Shown here one piece after another: positions 44,018 to 55,900 of a DNA stretch of 64,000 nt. Location of the stretch: contig NC_058045.1 in assembly GCF_020085105.1 (NCBI RefSeq), positions 7,516,333 to 7,580,332 of the forward strand, written 5' to 3'. The translations under genes and the position numbers were made by a program. The notes below the pieces were generated by a model that did no database searches, was not told the origin of the DNA, and saw only the letters and a program-made list of their open reading frames with translations. Positions within the stretch are counted from its first letter, which is position 1. Each line of letters begins with the position of its first letter. The stretch comes from Siniperca chuatsi (lineage: Eukaryota > Chordata > Actinopteri > Centrarchiformes > Sinipercidae).

Positions 44018-44153
44018 TAATCCAGTGATACTTTTGATACTTGAAGTATATCTTGCTGATACTATTTCTGTGCTTTTACTTGCATGTACTTGTGGCAGGG
44101 TATCTTTACATTGTGAGTACTTTGACTGAATGAAGATGTTCCACCACTGCATA
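44018..44153. repeat. Degenerate fragment of hAT-type repeat family
   Basis: Blocks such as CTTGCTGATACT, TGCTTTTACTTG and the end TTCCACCACTG correspond, in order, to one end of the element at 59,584-60,654 read in reverse (CTGACGATACTTTTACTT...CTACCACGG). It is diverged and truncated. It lies about 480 bp upstream of the gxylt1 start codon. Confidence 0.5.
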
Positions 44154-44439
44154 AAAGGGCGTCATTTTTAATGTTCTGTGAAAAAATAAGTGAAAAATCA
44201 GACGGGAAGAAGGATACAAAAAGTTATATAGATTATTACATTGTTGTAGTCGTCACGAGTTTTGAGATCTTGCATCCAGTGTCTGGTTGCTGTAGTCAGT
44301 ATTCACACCACTTCCACAAGCCTCATTTTCAGCTACCACACGCCATGTACTTATGCATCGAGCTTCGAGTCGTTGGTAGCTACTTGGCTGTAGTTTACGA
44401 ATCTAAAAATGTAGCTGTCAACCGTACACACACGCTGTA

Positions 44440-44631
44440 CTGACACGTGGTTGATAAAACGAAACACGCGTGTAACAGAAGTGGGAGGGGCGGAGAACGG
44501 TAAACACCAACTGTGATCTTCGGCTTACCTTTTGACTTGATTTATGAGAGAGATTAGCTAGCTGGTAGTGCATCAGATGGTAGCAAAGATCAACAAAATG
44601 TTCCGTTAGCGCTTTAAATTTTAAACGCAAA
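44440..44631 (+). promoter_or_regulatory. gxylt1: gxylt1 promoter / 5' UTR
   Basis: The region before the ATG carries an E-box CACGTG (44,444-44,449), the palindrome ACACGCGTGT (44,465-44,474) and a GC box GGGGCGG (44,487-44,493), with no TATA box at a usual spacing. This is the makeup of a housekeeping-type promoter. Transcription start sites cannot be read from sequence. Confidence 0.4.
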
Positions 44632-47600
44632 ATGCGATGCTATCTTCACGCATTTCTCCTGTGCATGGTTTTCACTATTTTTTCACTGTTGTATGTGTTC
44701 AATCAACTAGTCTCCACATTGGAGGACAGAGACGCATGGAACCTGATAGAGCAGGGGATACCCGACAGGAGCGGCCATGACACCGGGCACCGTCTCAGGA
44801 AAAGGCCAGGACTGGCAGGCCTTCGAGACCGTGAACAAGGGTTTGACAGGTATCTTAGCTAGCTAATCCGTCACCTAGCGTTAATTTCATTTCACAACTG
44901 AGCACATTAGTAACTTAATGCTAGTAGTTAAGTTAGCTCTTGAAACATTTGCAGTTGCTATAAAGTTAGCGTGGCCGTTAGACCAAAATAATAATGTTGC
45001 CGTTTACCCGCTACAGCTAACGTTAACAAGCAAACGTTAACGGCACATCAATGTCGTAACGTTAGCTAAAACCTAGTTTATGTTAGCTACCGAGGTGATA
45101 GTAATTCACTTTAGCTGGATAAGTTGAAATATATATTCAAAGTATTAATTGTGCTGTTTTGCACCCACAGTCTATAACGTTATGTGTTCAAAATTGCTAA
45201 CGCTATCTTGTACAAATCTAATAGCTACCACCTGTTAGCTAGATCATTGATTAACGTTAGTGCTAACTAATTCTGTGCCTCGTGAGCTTTTGGCTGGATT
45301 TAAAGGACCGACACCTGTTAAACAACTAACTCTAGGAGGCAGTTCAGGACAGATCTAATCCCAAAACATATAACGTTAGCATTGTTCTGATGTTCAAGAG
45401 ATGAATTTAACGTTGAGGATCCAAAAGATCATGTTTTCATTCTGTCAGGTGTAAATCACTGTCAGTCTCTTACTGGAATCCATATTGGAGACTGCCTGCT
45501 GATGTTTGTGGAGTGAACTGCTTATTGGAATCATCTCTTAGGTATGACTTATTTTGTGCATCTCTATAAAAAGATACCAGTGTTCTTTAATAATCAATAG
45601 ACTTCAACTTACAACTTTCACCTAACTTACTTAATAGGCCCACAGTTCAGAGTAAATGCTGGGCATATTGCTGCACTCACAGTGTACCTTGTGACTACTC
45701 TTGAGTTTTAGTAGTAGTATAAGTAATTCTCAGGAGTCAAACATGCTCACAACAACACTTTGAGTTCAGTAATTTGGTGAAAAAAGTTTCTTCTACATTA
45801 CATTTGAACCATAAATCTGTTTTACTTGTCATATATTGACATTCATGTGAATGTCAATATATGACAAGTACACTATTAAACATGCCAGTATCTTATCAAC
45901 AGACTCTTTTTTTTTTTTATCATCTCTAATCCTTCATGCCAATGGCTGCATTACTAGTCATTGGCAGAGTAGTAGCTTTAGTTTTTCTTCATTAAAAGTC
46001 TACATGTTGGCAGAAAGTGATAATAGAGGTCTTGGGGTTTTCTTGAGTCTTGTGCTGGTATCATCAGATGCAAATTTGAGGGATAGCTGGAGCCTTGTTC
46101 AAAATTAACATAACTATTTAATTATAATCGTGTATGTTGGCTTGCCATACTATGACATGTATACAGAGATATGATTGAAAATGGGCAAAGTGGTCTTTGA
46201 AATGTGTGAAGTTACATTCATGATTTCCAAACTTGAAAGTAGTAGTTTACAAGGAGCGCTTGGAGGCAGCACAACACATGAGTCCTGTTCTACATCCTTT
46301 CATTAAACCCAATGATAGTTCCAACCCTACAGGGCTGAGTACTGGTCTGCTGGGCCTGCTGATATCTTCAGTACTTTATTCTCTCCTGCAACTGTCAGTG
46401 TATCCATGCTGTTGTAAGAATAGAAGCCGAGGTTGATTACTTATTCATTTTACTTTGTCTTGACTCTTAGAGAGAGGTCAGTCTCTGCAGTCAAGGAACG
46501 TAGTGATGAGAGAAGCCACCTGGCTGTGGTGGCCTGTGGCTCCAGGCTAGAGGAGACTCTCACCATGCTGAAGTCTGCTCTAATCCTCAGCAAAAAGCCT
46601 CTGCACTTTTACATCTTTGCTGAGGATGATCTTCATGACAGCTTCAGAAATGCTGTGAGTGTCTTCCCCAACAACAACAGAACTTTCATGTAGTTGTGTT
46701 TTAATTTTCTGGGTATACGCAGTATCTTAAAACCAGTTATGACTAAATCTGTGTAAATGATTTCCTATGCCATTTGTCAACTGGCTTATACAGAATCACA
46801 TTAAGAAGGCATTATTGCGACCATTGCGCAGACTCCAGGCATGTTTGAGAAACAGTCTGCATGCATGAGTTTTTCTACAGTAAAGCTTTCTTTTTATATA
46901 TACAGTTGTCACTTTTTGGCCAAAAGGCTGAGGTGCATCATTTATGAAAGAACAACTTATGATAAAATCTTACATGTGGATATTGTTGAGGTACAGTTTT
47001 TGTTTGTGCTTATCTTTTCTTAAAGCTGGACTCCTGGCCCAGGACAGTTCAGACCAAGTTTAACTTCACCATCTACCCCATCACATTTCCCAAGGAGAAT
47101 GCGAAGGAGTGGAAGAAACTCTTCAAACCATGTGCCTCTCAGAGGCTCTTCCTGCCAGTAGGTGTAGAGTCATCCTTCATATATATCACTTGTAACAATT
47201 ACACATTTGCAAAATGTGCTCATACGTTTTTTGTGGTCTGTTTTCCAGCTGATCCTAAAGGAGGTGGATTCTTTGCTCTATGTGGACACAGATATCCTTT
47301 TTCTGCAGCCGGTAGAGGACATCTGGGCCCTCCTTTCTCATTTCAATTCGAGCCACTTAGCTGCCATGGCTCCGGAGCATGAGGAGCCACGCATCGGCTG
47401 GTACAACCGTTTTGCTCGCCACCCTTATTATGGCAAGACAGGCATAAACTCAGGGGTCATGCTCATGAACATGACGCGCCTCAGGGATAAATATTTTAAG
47501 GTAATGTGCAGGCAGATTTTCTTTTCTTTTTCTTGTGTAGTTTTTTTGCAGAATGTTAACCACTTTCAGCTGTTGCTATGTGCTAAAATTTGTACTTTAT

Positions 47601-50600
47601 CTTCCCAATTTAATATACCAATGTGTCATGATAGCTATTATCATATTAAAATACAGAATATGGATAAGTGCTCACCTACTGTATGAAGGCAAAGAGTACC
47701 AAACACATCTAAAATGTAAAAAAGGAATTGTATTATGTCCAGGTCTGAATGTTTATGAGAAAAGTGTGGCTCAGTGTTGATGCAACCATAACTACATATT
47801 TAATGTGGGCCATGTCAATGGCTGTAGGCTGTGTCAGTTAACAACTTTGGATATTTGTTGTAAAGAATTATCCTCATCTGTGGAGTAATATGATCTCATG
47901 TTATCCAGTCATATTAAACATCAACATTTTTACATTCGGTTAATGATTGAAACATCTAGATTTCTGTGAAATTTAGACACTGAAAAAATAGTTGCGAATA
48001 CTGAAGCAGGCGTAGCTGTACTACCAAGATTGGCCAGCTGAGGTCACTCTTGTAATTCCTTTCTAAACCGAGTGTACTCGCTTGAGAGAGAGAAAACAGT
48101 TTAAGTTGAAGTGAAGTGTTGGCAAAGGGATTAATTTTCCAGAATTGCAGGTGTATGGTTTCCTGATGTGCAATATGAATGTCCCCTGATTGTTTTATTT
48201 TTCCCTCTAGAATGACATGACAACAGTTGCACTGAAGTGGGAGGAAATTCTGATGCCCCTTCTCCAGAAGTATAAACTCAATATCACCTGGGGTGACCAG
48301 GACCTTCTCAATATCATATTTCACCATAACCCAGGTTTGTGCTCTAACCCTGACCACATACACAGAATTATTTTTAATCATGAATGACGTTAGTCCAGGA
48401 CACAAACGAGGCTTCACTAAAGACATTTCTTGGTTTAGACATTTACCATCAAATAAACAAATATTTGAGGGTTTGTACCTTATTGAATTAACCCAGTTAT
48501 TTATAATCCTCATCAACCCAATCATGTCTCTGTCTGTGTTACAGAAAGCATATATGTGTTCCCCTGCCAGTGGAACTACCGTCCAGACCACTGTATCTAT
48601 GGCAGCAACTGTCAACAGGCTGAACAAGAAGGTGTCTTCATTCTCCATGGTAACAGGGGAGTTTACCATGATGACAAGCAGCCAGCGTTTCGAGCTGTCT
48701 ACGAGGCCATCCAAAAGGTAGAGACAGCCTCTCTAACCAGAAATCTGTGGTTTCTCTGAGCCCCTAGAGTAAAATAAAAAAAACTTTACTCAAAGGGACT
48801 TATTTGTAAACAATCACCATGCCTTGCAAAATGCTCTAAATAGAATTGAGTATATTTATTCTTCCAAAAGTTTTTGTTAAGAGTATGCCAGACACAGCCA
48901 ACTGGAAAACTTAATGTAACGTGAAGTAATGTTTCAAAGGCTTTGTTTATTCTAGTGAGGAGTGATTTTATAGACTTTCTTTCTGGTGCCTCTGTTTCAG
49001 AGGGCAGTTGTGTAGGTAGACCAGACTATCTGGAGAAACATTTACTAGTCATTACATTATCAATAGGCACTCCAGGCCATTGCTTTTCTCTTATGGATGC
49101 TTTCGTCCACCAGTGCTAAATCAATAGCCTGTTAAACATTTCCGTCATCCTGTCTTAACTCTCACAAACCAGACAAATCAGCCCCACCCTGCTTCAACCA
49201 CAGGAATGGTTCCTTGAGATGCTGTCAACTAAAATGCTAAAATTCATATTTTTTTGCAGAGTTGATGCACCTCAAAATTATATAAATTATAAAAGGCAGT
49301 CATTCTAACATTTCTGTGGGTACATTACTAATTCTGGAGTGTCAAAATAGACCACGTCAAAGAAGTCTGGATTTCAGTATCATTACTGGTAGGCCAACTT
49401 TAGATTATTCTAACACAGTCAATGCCACCATGACCAAGAGTCATTTGACAAAAATAAATTTATTTAAAAACTGAATTTTTAGGCTTATTCTGTCCATGTT
49501 TATTACTGAATAAGACTGCTTTCCAATATAATAAAGTTACAATTAAAAGAAAACATACATGCTTACTTAAAGGATAAGGCTGTTTTTGTTATTGTCCACA
49601 AATCCCATGAAAAGACCAAAACCAACAATGTGCTAGTCTGTCTGTCTCTCAATACTTTCTAACTTCTCCAGCCTGTCTGTCCATTCCTTCCTACTTCCTC
49701 TTTAAAAACAGGCCATGAATAAATACTTTAATTTTTTAAAAAGACTAAAAAGCACCTGGGCAGTGTAGCTTTTAGCAAATATTACTGAAGCAGGAGTAAA
49801 TAGTGTATTTGTTGGACTATTATCTGCTGCCAATTTGGTGCTCTAGTTAGTATTTACAGTAGCAGGACGGTGTCTGTGCGACTGGCTCAAAATACACTAC
49901 AGTGCCCGTGGTTATTGTAACGAAGAAACATGTCAGCCAGTGCAACTGTGTGACTCACTGACAACAATGGAGGTCTATATAGCACAGAGGAATAAGTTAT
50001 ATCAGAATTGGGACACAGATAATACTTAGAATAGTAGCAATTCATTGTTGGTTTTGTTTTTTTCATTGGATTTGTTAACAAGAAAAATATAGAATCACCA
50101 CCCTCATCCTTTCATATCCGCTTCTTGGATTTCTGTGTAGGCCTGATTTCACTTTGTTGGAACAGCTGGTGAGGTCTGGCTGTCTCTTTACGCCTTCTGT
50201 AAAATCTAAATATTTTCAGAATTGTAGCATCCTTAAGTTGGTATGACACCCTATAGAGCTCTGCCAGTGCATCGCTGGCACTTGAAAATGAAGACAGAAC
50301 TTGGATTAAAAAAGTATGACATCTGTCAATTTACTCTAAATGCGTTTTGAGCTTTCAGAGCTTAAAAGTCCACTACACATCCATCATCAGTGAGCAAGCA
50401 AGTAAGCCGGAGAGCTCTCTCACTGCTGCGCTGGCGGCTCGCCTTCAATCTGCTCTTCTTGATTTCAGCACACCGGTCAACATGCAGGCAGCAATTGGGG
50501 GAGCAAGGGAAGCTTCATTAGCTGGTCTCCATCCATTACCGCCACAGGGCTCAGCCTGGCCACTATCAGTGCGGACAATGTTCTCAGCCATTAGGTAAAC

Positions 50601-52114
50601 GAGGAGGCTTCATTATGGGGCACTCGGCCCTCATGCCTCCATCAGTCTCCCAGACAGCACAAACATGCATACAGCATCCAAGACAGCACGTACCAGACTC
50701 CATCTGATTTTAGGAGGTGGAGGGGTGCTGCGGTTTGTCATTAGTAAGCATAATACATGTCCTGTATTAAGTAGATAAATGTAAGATACAGGTCTTCATA
50801 GTACAAAAGAGCCTGGTCTAACTGAAGATCCTTTGTTGTTATAAGCTATATTTTGCTGAAGCTTTTATCAGCGCTTCCTGTTGCTCCAGCTCCTCAGGCC
50901 CCCTCCCACTTTGTTCCCACTCAGTCCTTTGAGGACAGCATCCTAAAGCCTGGAGCAGGCAATTCTGGAGGAAACTCTCATTTTCATCCCACCAAGAGCT
51001 CCTGAGTCAGCCCGGCTCCCAAGGCAGGCTCTCCCAGCCGGCAGAGGAGCTTGCAATAAAGGGCACTACCATTACCCAGCCAAGCCCACAGAAGAGTTGT
51101 AAAATTTTTAGTGCTGATGCTAGTTTGAGACATCATGATGGCTGTGTGGACAACGCACCAGCAGCATCCACATAAAAATCGATAGGAGGCTGTTAATGGT
51201 GCTTTATTGCCTGCTCCAGTATATGAGAGATAATAAAGAGAGTGTGCTTTGAATAACCTAATGCCTGGTCAAACTGGAGTCAAGTGAGATGCTGTAAAAT
51301 AGTGATTTCTTCTTATTTACTCAAGCAGTAAAAGAATGGTGTACCTCAATATAAAAACAATGCATTACATACTGTACGCACCTTATTTACATACTGTACG
51401 TGACAAAAACTTGGCTGCTAATATTAACTTGCTGAAGAGCAGGAAGTTTTATCTGCACAAAAGCATACAATAATGAAGCATATCTGGAATGCTGCTGCTG
51501 TAGCTTTCACCAATACTGTCACGGCTTACTGAGCCCGTTCTTGTATAGTTGTGGTAATAGAAATTCATCATCCAAACACACTCTGAATTGACAGATATGA
51601 ATCAAATGCAGAATGTTGCCTTGAACTGACGGTGATAAATGTGGCACTTAATTCGTGTTATTTGAATGCAGTTTTTATTGTGCCCTCGTGGCTGTCACAG
51701 GAGGCAACAGGTGTAAAAACACACAATTCTGCTTTGTTTGTTTTTTTAAAAAGCATGTTTTCAGTCTTTCTTGAGTAATGTCAGGAGCAGGACAACAGCT
51801 GAAATTAAAGCGGGTGCAGCCACCAGAGACATGACCGTGGATGTACGAAGCTGTAATAAAACTGATCTTTATTCTGAAATCAGAAATATAATACCTTCAC
51901 ATTTTTCTCTTCATCACAGTACCAGTTTGGTGAAAACATGGAGACCTCACTGCTTCAGCCACTGGAAGAGTCACTGCAGACCACCACAAATACCTACTGT
52001 GGAAGAGCCAGTCACCTGTTTACGAAGAAGTTAAAACAGGGCATCATGTCTGTTCAACAAGATGTCACGCAGAGAAGATATTCAGGACAGCACGCTAATA
52101 TCATTCATGATTAG
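44632..52114 (+). CDS. gxylt1: Glucoside xylosyltransferase 1
   Basis: Exons 44632-44849, 45449-45541, 46471-46654, 47026-47157, 47249-47500, 48211-48334, 48545-48717 and 51920-52114 give 1,371 nt, 456 aa (human 440). The enzyme (GT8 family) transfers the first xylose from UDP-xylose to O-glucose on EGF repeats of Notch and similar proteins in the secretory pathway, where it is a type II membrane protein. Seen: a signal anchor at about residues 6-26 ([15 protein letters not shown]), a variable stem, then the catalytic domain from [15 protein letters not shown]. The metal-binding DXD is D222-T223-D224 ([12 protein letters not shown]). Conserved GDQDLLNI and [17 protein letters not shown] blocks follow. 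N-glycosylation sequons include NSS, NMT and NIT. The 93-nt second exon (about 31 residues, YWNPYWRLP) corresponds to a segment that is optional in mammalian isoforms. All junctions are GT-AG and phase-consistent. Confidence 0.97.
44850..45448 (+). other. gxylt1 intron 1 with AACGTT motif cluster
   Basis: The intron is unusually rich in GCTAAC, GTTAGC and AACGTT words. AACGTT occurs seven times between 45,019 and 45,414. No exon or known transposon end is visible. See findings. Confidence 0.6.
45542..47025 (+). other. gxylt1 introns 2 and 3
   Basis: These introns (45,542-46,470 and 46,655-47,025) flank the exon at 46,471-46,654. The first holds the 48-bp palindrome; nothing else is recognised. 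Confidence 0.6.
45823..45870. repeat. 48-bp near-perfect palindrome
   Basis: Two 23-bp arms (45,823-45,845 and 45,848-45,870) are exact reverse complements with a 2-bp centre (TG). The arm includes GTCATATATTGACATTCA. Seen directly in gxylt1 intron 2. It could extrude as a cruciform or form a hairpin in pre-mRNA. Confidence 0.95.
47501..48210 (+). other. gxylt1 intron 5
   Basis: No repeat or exon is recognised. An antisense open frame begins within exon 7 and ends at 47,956 in this intron (see findings). Confidence 0.6.
48718..51919 (+). other. gxylt1 last intron
   Basis: This 3.2-kb intron is far longer than the others of the gene. A GC-richer block at about 50,350-50,650 has a distinct texture and is a candidate regulatory element (see findings). 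No repeat family was recognised with confidence. Confidence 0.6.
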
Positions 52115-53085
52115 TGTCTAAGTTCTCTCTGGAAGAAGAGACTTGGATTCAAGCACACCTGTGGAGACAATGAGCTGGATGACAAACAGACTCAGGTCAA
52201 CACTGAACCATCATCTGTTTACAAACTGCATATCAAAACTGTGGAAATGGGGTAGGATAATCTGTGGAACAGGTTATCTTTTAGTTTTAAGTGAAGCCAA
52301 TGTTTGTACATACAGTATCTGTCCAATGAACACACAACTAGGTCACAAACGCTTTTTCACCATGGTGGGAAATGCACCGAATCCACTTTGCCCTGTAGAT
52401 ATTTTGGACTATTCCAGACAATCAGGTTGTATTATTTTTTTATTTTGGGAAAGAATCTACAATCACTTTGTACGATTGTCTAAGGTCTTTGGGGGAAAAG
52501 AAACACAGCAGGTTACTTAAATACGCTGTTCTTATCGAGAGTATTTTATTAGAGTTTTAATATAATTTTACATACATGTATATTATCAAAGGGTTGTCGT
52601 TATTTTCAGGTACTTGTTAGTTACACATGAATTCTCTTCATGTTTTTATTGACTGAAACAAATACTCAATACTTTAAACTTATAGAATCTGATCAGTATT
52701 TACATGAAGCACTTTTGGTGTCTACCTTTTTAAAATATTAACATTAGGCTATCATTTCATATACTCTGGTATGGGAGTTTTCAAAGCATCGTTTACTGTA
52801 CATTGTATTAGCATTTAACCAATTTCAGTAACTTTGCCAACTTGTTTTCCTATAACTGGAACTTGTCATGACTGTCACAGAGAGCAGTTAGTTTTCAATC
52901 AAGCCAGCATCATTTAATCTGCTCCCAGACAGGTTTAACAACAATTTGTACTATTGATTTGAGAAACTGAGGATTGTAATAACAAAATCATATCTGTGAC
53001 TTTAATGTTTTACTGAAAAGCAAGCACAGACATTTAAATATATATCAAATGAATAGGAAATAAATATTTTATTACAACGCATTTC
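52115..53085 (+). other. gxylt1: gxylt1 3' UTR (approximate)
   Basis: AT-rich sequence after the TAG stop. The AATAAA at 53,059-53,064 is a plausible polyadenylation signal. Other, weaker signals exist, so the end is uncertain. Confidence 0.35.
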
Positions 53086-55125
53086 TAATGGTGCCTATGA
53101 TGCCGTATGTAGTCTCTAAAATACATATGCTTGCGGTAAGGTTGAATTGTAAAAAGTCACAGCATTTTAAATGTGATACAGCTCATAAAGTACTTGATAT
53201 GGTTTGGAATTTCCTTTTTGTTACTTTAAAAGTAAATCTACAGTATTTCAAACTGCAAATACACTTTATATTACGAGAACCCCTAAAACTATTGCCAAAA
53301 ATTGAAGGAATTACAATTGAGTGTTTGTAATAAGGCAAATTAATTCTGGTGTAATGAATTTATTTGACTGAAATTCCTTAAGGTTTAATTTGGAATGCTT
53401 GGTTCTTAGTTTCTTACATTTTATTTTGTATTCTCATTAAGTCTTTTGCATCAGCCATCATAACCACTTTGCATAAACTGTACTTTGTGCCCACTCACTC
53501 CACACAAAGACCGAGCATGAGCCATGTCCTAGAAGGCAGCAGCAAGCTGAAAATAGGAAATTAATGTGTGAGTGTGAAGACTTCAGAAAGTGTTGTTAGA
53601 TGGCCAAAAAGGAGCTGATGTGTCTGGGTCAGTAGCCTCTGGCTCTTCATTTCACAGACAGATTGACAGACGTGCATGGAATAGGCAATAGAGCTGCATG
53701 ATGAATTTAAAATGGTTTCTGTTCTAAGAAGCTGTTCGATATATCAATTTTTCTTGCCAAGAAATTACAAAGTGTGCAGTGAGTGGAGGAAAACATTTTC
53801 TGTATTTTAAGAAAGAATTATCCCTTCTCAAGTTTTACAAGTTACATCTAAAGCTCAATTTTATGATGTGAAGCCAGTAGCAACCCAGCACAGCAGTGAA
53901 TCTAAAAGATTTGCATATTCGGTAATAAATGGTTGTATTGCATTGTAAGCTAATGAGCAATATCAGAGTTGAGGATTTTGTTGATTTCGTTGGTAAAAGT
54001 TATGGTCAAACTGGTAGATCACTCCAAACCTTAGCGCAAATTACTCCTCCTCAGGGTTGGGTGATATGCTACAGGCTATAAGGAAGGCTTATAACATAGC
54101 TGTAGTTTATATTTTTAATAGAGAACCTCCAAGTACTAGTTTTTCTACTCCCACTTAGTATCTTTTAAGGGGTTAAGCAAGTGCATATTTTTTGCTGTGT
54201 GGATATAAAAAATCCCTACCCCAAAAAACACTAGAGGTCAGTTTATTTCTCCCATGAAGTGATTACAGAACCCTTAGTAAGATAGATGTTTACAACTTCA
54301 ATATGCAAAGCACATTCAGTTTTTAGGGAGAAATGCTAATGCTGCTGCTGCCTGGTTTCACTCCCCCTGAGTATAATGGTGATTGAGGGCTCATTCTCTT
54401 TCAGTCTAACAGGAACTGCCAATGGATTATTCATGTTATTGCTTGCACCACTTTGCGTCCGTAATGTTCAATAGCGATTTAAAGCCCAGGCATAAATTAA
54501 AACAGTCGGAGGCAAATGGCCCGACACAGAGCAAAAGGGGTCACAAAGTAAGGATTATGCAATGTTAGGCAGTGCAAAGTCATCAACATCCTCTTTACTT
54601 GAGTGTGTGGAGCTTACATCATCAACATGTGCAGAGGAATATGTAATATATCTGTTAATTATAATTGAAGTCTATAATATTCCTTAACCCTGTAGCCAAA
54701 CCGCCCTTGCCATAACTGAAATATAAATATGATGACATTAGGAATGTGGTGTACTTCAAAATAACACAGCAAAGTCGTATACGATGCATTCAAGCTAGGA
54801 AATAATGTTTTTTTCCTCCAGAAACTCTGAAATTTGCAATTTGCAGAGCAATAATCAAAATCAAAAGGAATAAATTAACCTAAAATACAAAATCTGTGTA
54901 GTGTACTTTCCTTCTTATGGAAAAAAAATTATAATAATAAAAAATTAAGAACTTCAGATTTACACTTGGATTGTTTAGGGTTCCTCTGCCAGCCGCAGGA
55001 CCAGTAACTTCTGCTCATTTAGCTGATTACTCTAAATGTCCCTGTTTCTTACAATGATTAGTCTATCAAGTCAGTTTTAAACTTTTTATTGCTCTACTTA
55101 TTAAAGCTGCATTGTTAATCTGTGG

Positions 55126-55137
55126 CCACTAGGGGGC
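55126..55137 (+). promoter_or_regulatory. CTCF core motif match
   Basis: CCACTAGGGGGC matches the published CTCF core consensus CCASYAGRKGGC at every position. It lies in sequence that looks like a degenerate interspersed repeat (TTAAAGCTGCATTGTTAATC...). Binding is not shown by sequence alone. Confidence 0.4.
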
Positions 55138-55718
55138 AGAACAACATCAAAATAAGCTATTACTGTCCAGCCACCTGATGAATGTAAGTCTAATATTCAC
55201 TCTCCTTTTTAGCTCTGTTTTGGTCTCCACCAGCTCCTGAGAAAGATGACTAGAACTTTAAACTAGACTAGAACTGGTAAATGCTTGAATGTGTCCTACT
55301 TCAAGTTTGTGTAACTGTTGATGCTGGACAGGAAGGGTAGAGTGCGTTCATCAGAGCCATATAACTGGAAACGGCTGCCTACTGGGATTAATACAAGTGT
55401 CTCACAAGCAACCATACAGTTTAATAAGGACAGATCAATTGAAAGTGAATAACAATATGTATTGATGTAAGCAACAGATAAAGACTTCAGTGATTAGACT
55501 CAATGCATGTGAAGCATCTTCATTAAGAGTTGACCCATGAACGTAGAATCCCCCCGGAGTCTACAGGCTTGTGGTGGTGGAGTTAAGCCACCAGGAGGGA
55601 GACTGAACATCTCCCTTGAATCTTGTGGAACATCCTGGAGCTAATTTTGGTGATTTGGCAGTTGGATTGTGCAAAAGTAGGTCTGAAAGACAGAACGACA
55701 GGATGGCAAAATTATAGG

Positions 55719-55900
55719 TAACACTTTATAATAACCATCGTTTAATAAATGGTAAATTGATAGTTAATTAAACTTTAGTTAGTATTTACTAAACATTATC
55801 ATTTCATTGTTTGTTAATAGTGAAATAACTATTAACTAAAATTTTAATTAATTAGTTTAATTAAAATAAGTTTACCATTTATGATGGTTAGTATGAAGAA
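55719..55900. repeat. Small AT-rich inverted-repeat element
   Basis: TAACCATCGTTTAATAAATG (55,732 on) pairs with TTTACCATTTATGATGGTTA (55,871-55,890) read in reverse, with AT-rich, partly self-complementary sequence between. It begins GGTAACACTTTATAATAA, a start shared by many fish short repeats. Exact ends not proved. Confidence 0.45.
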
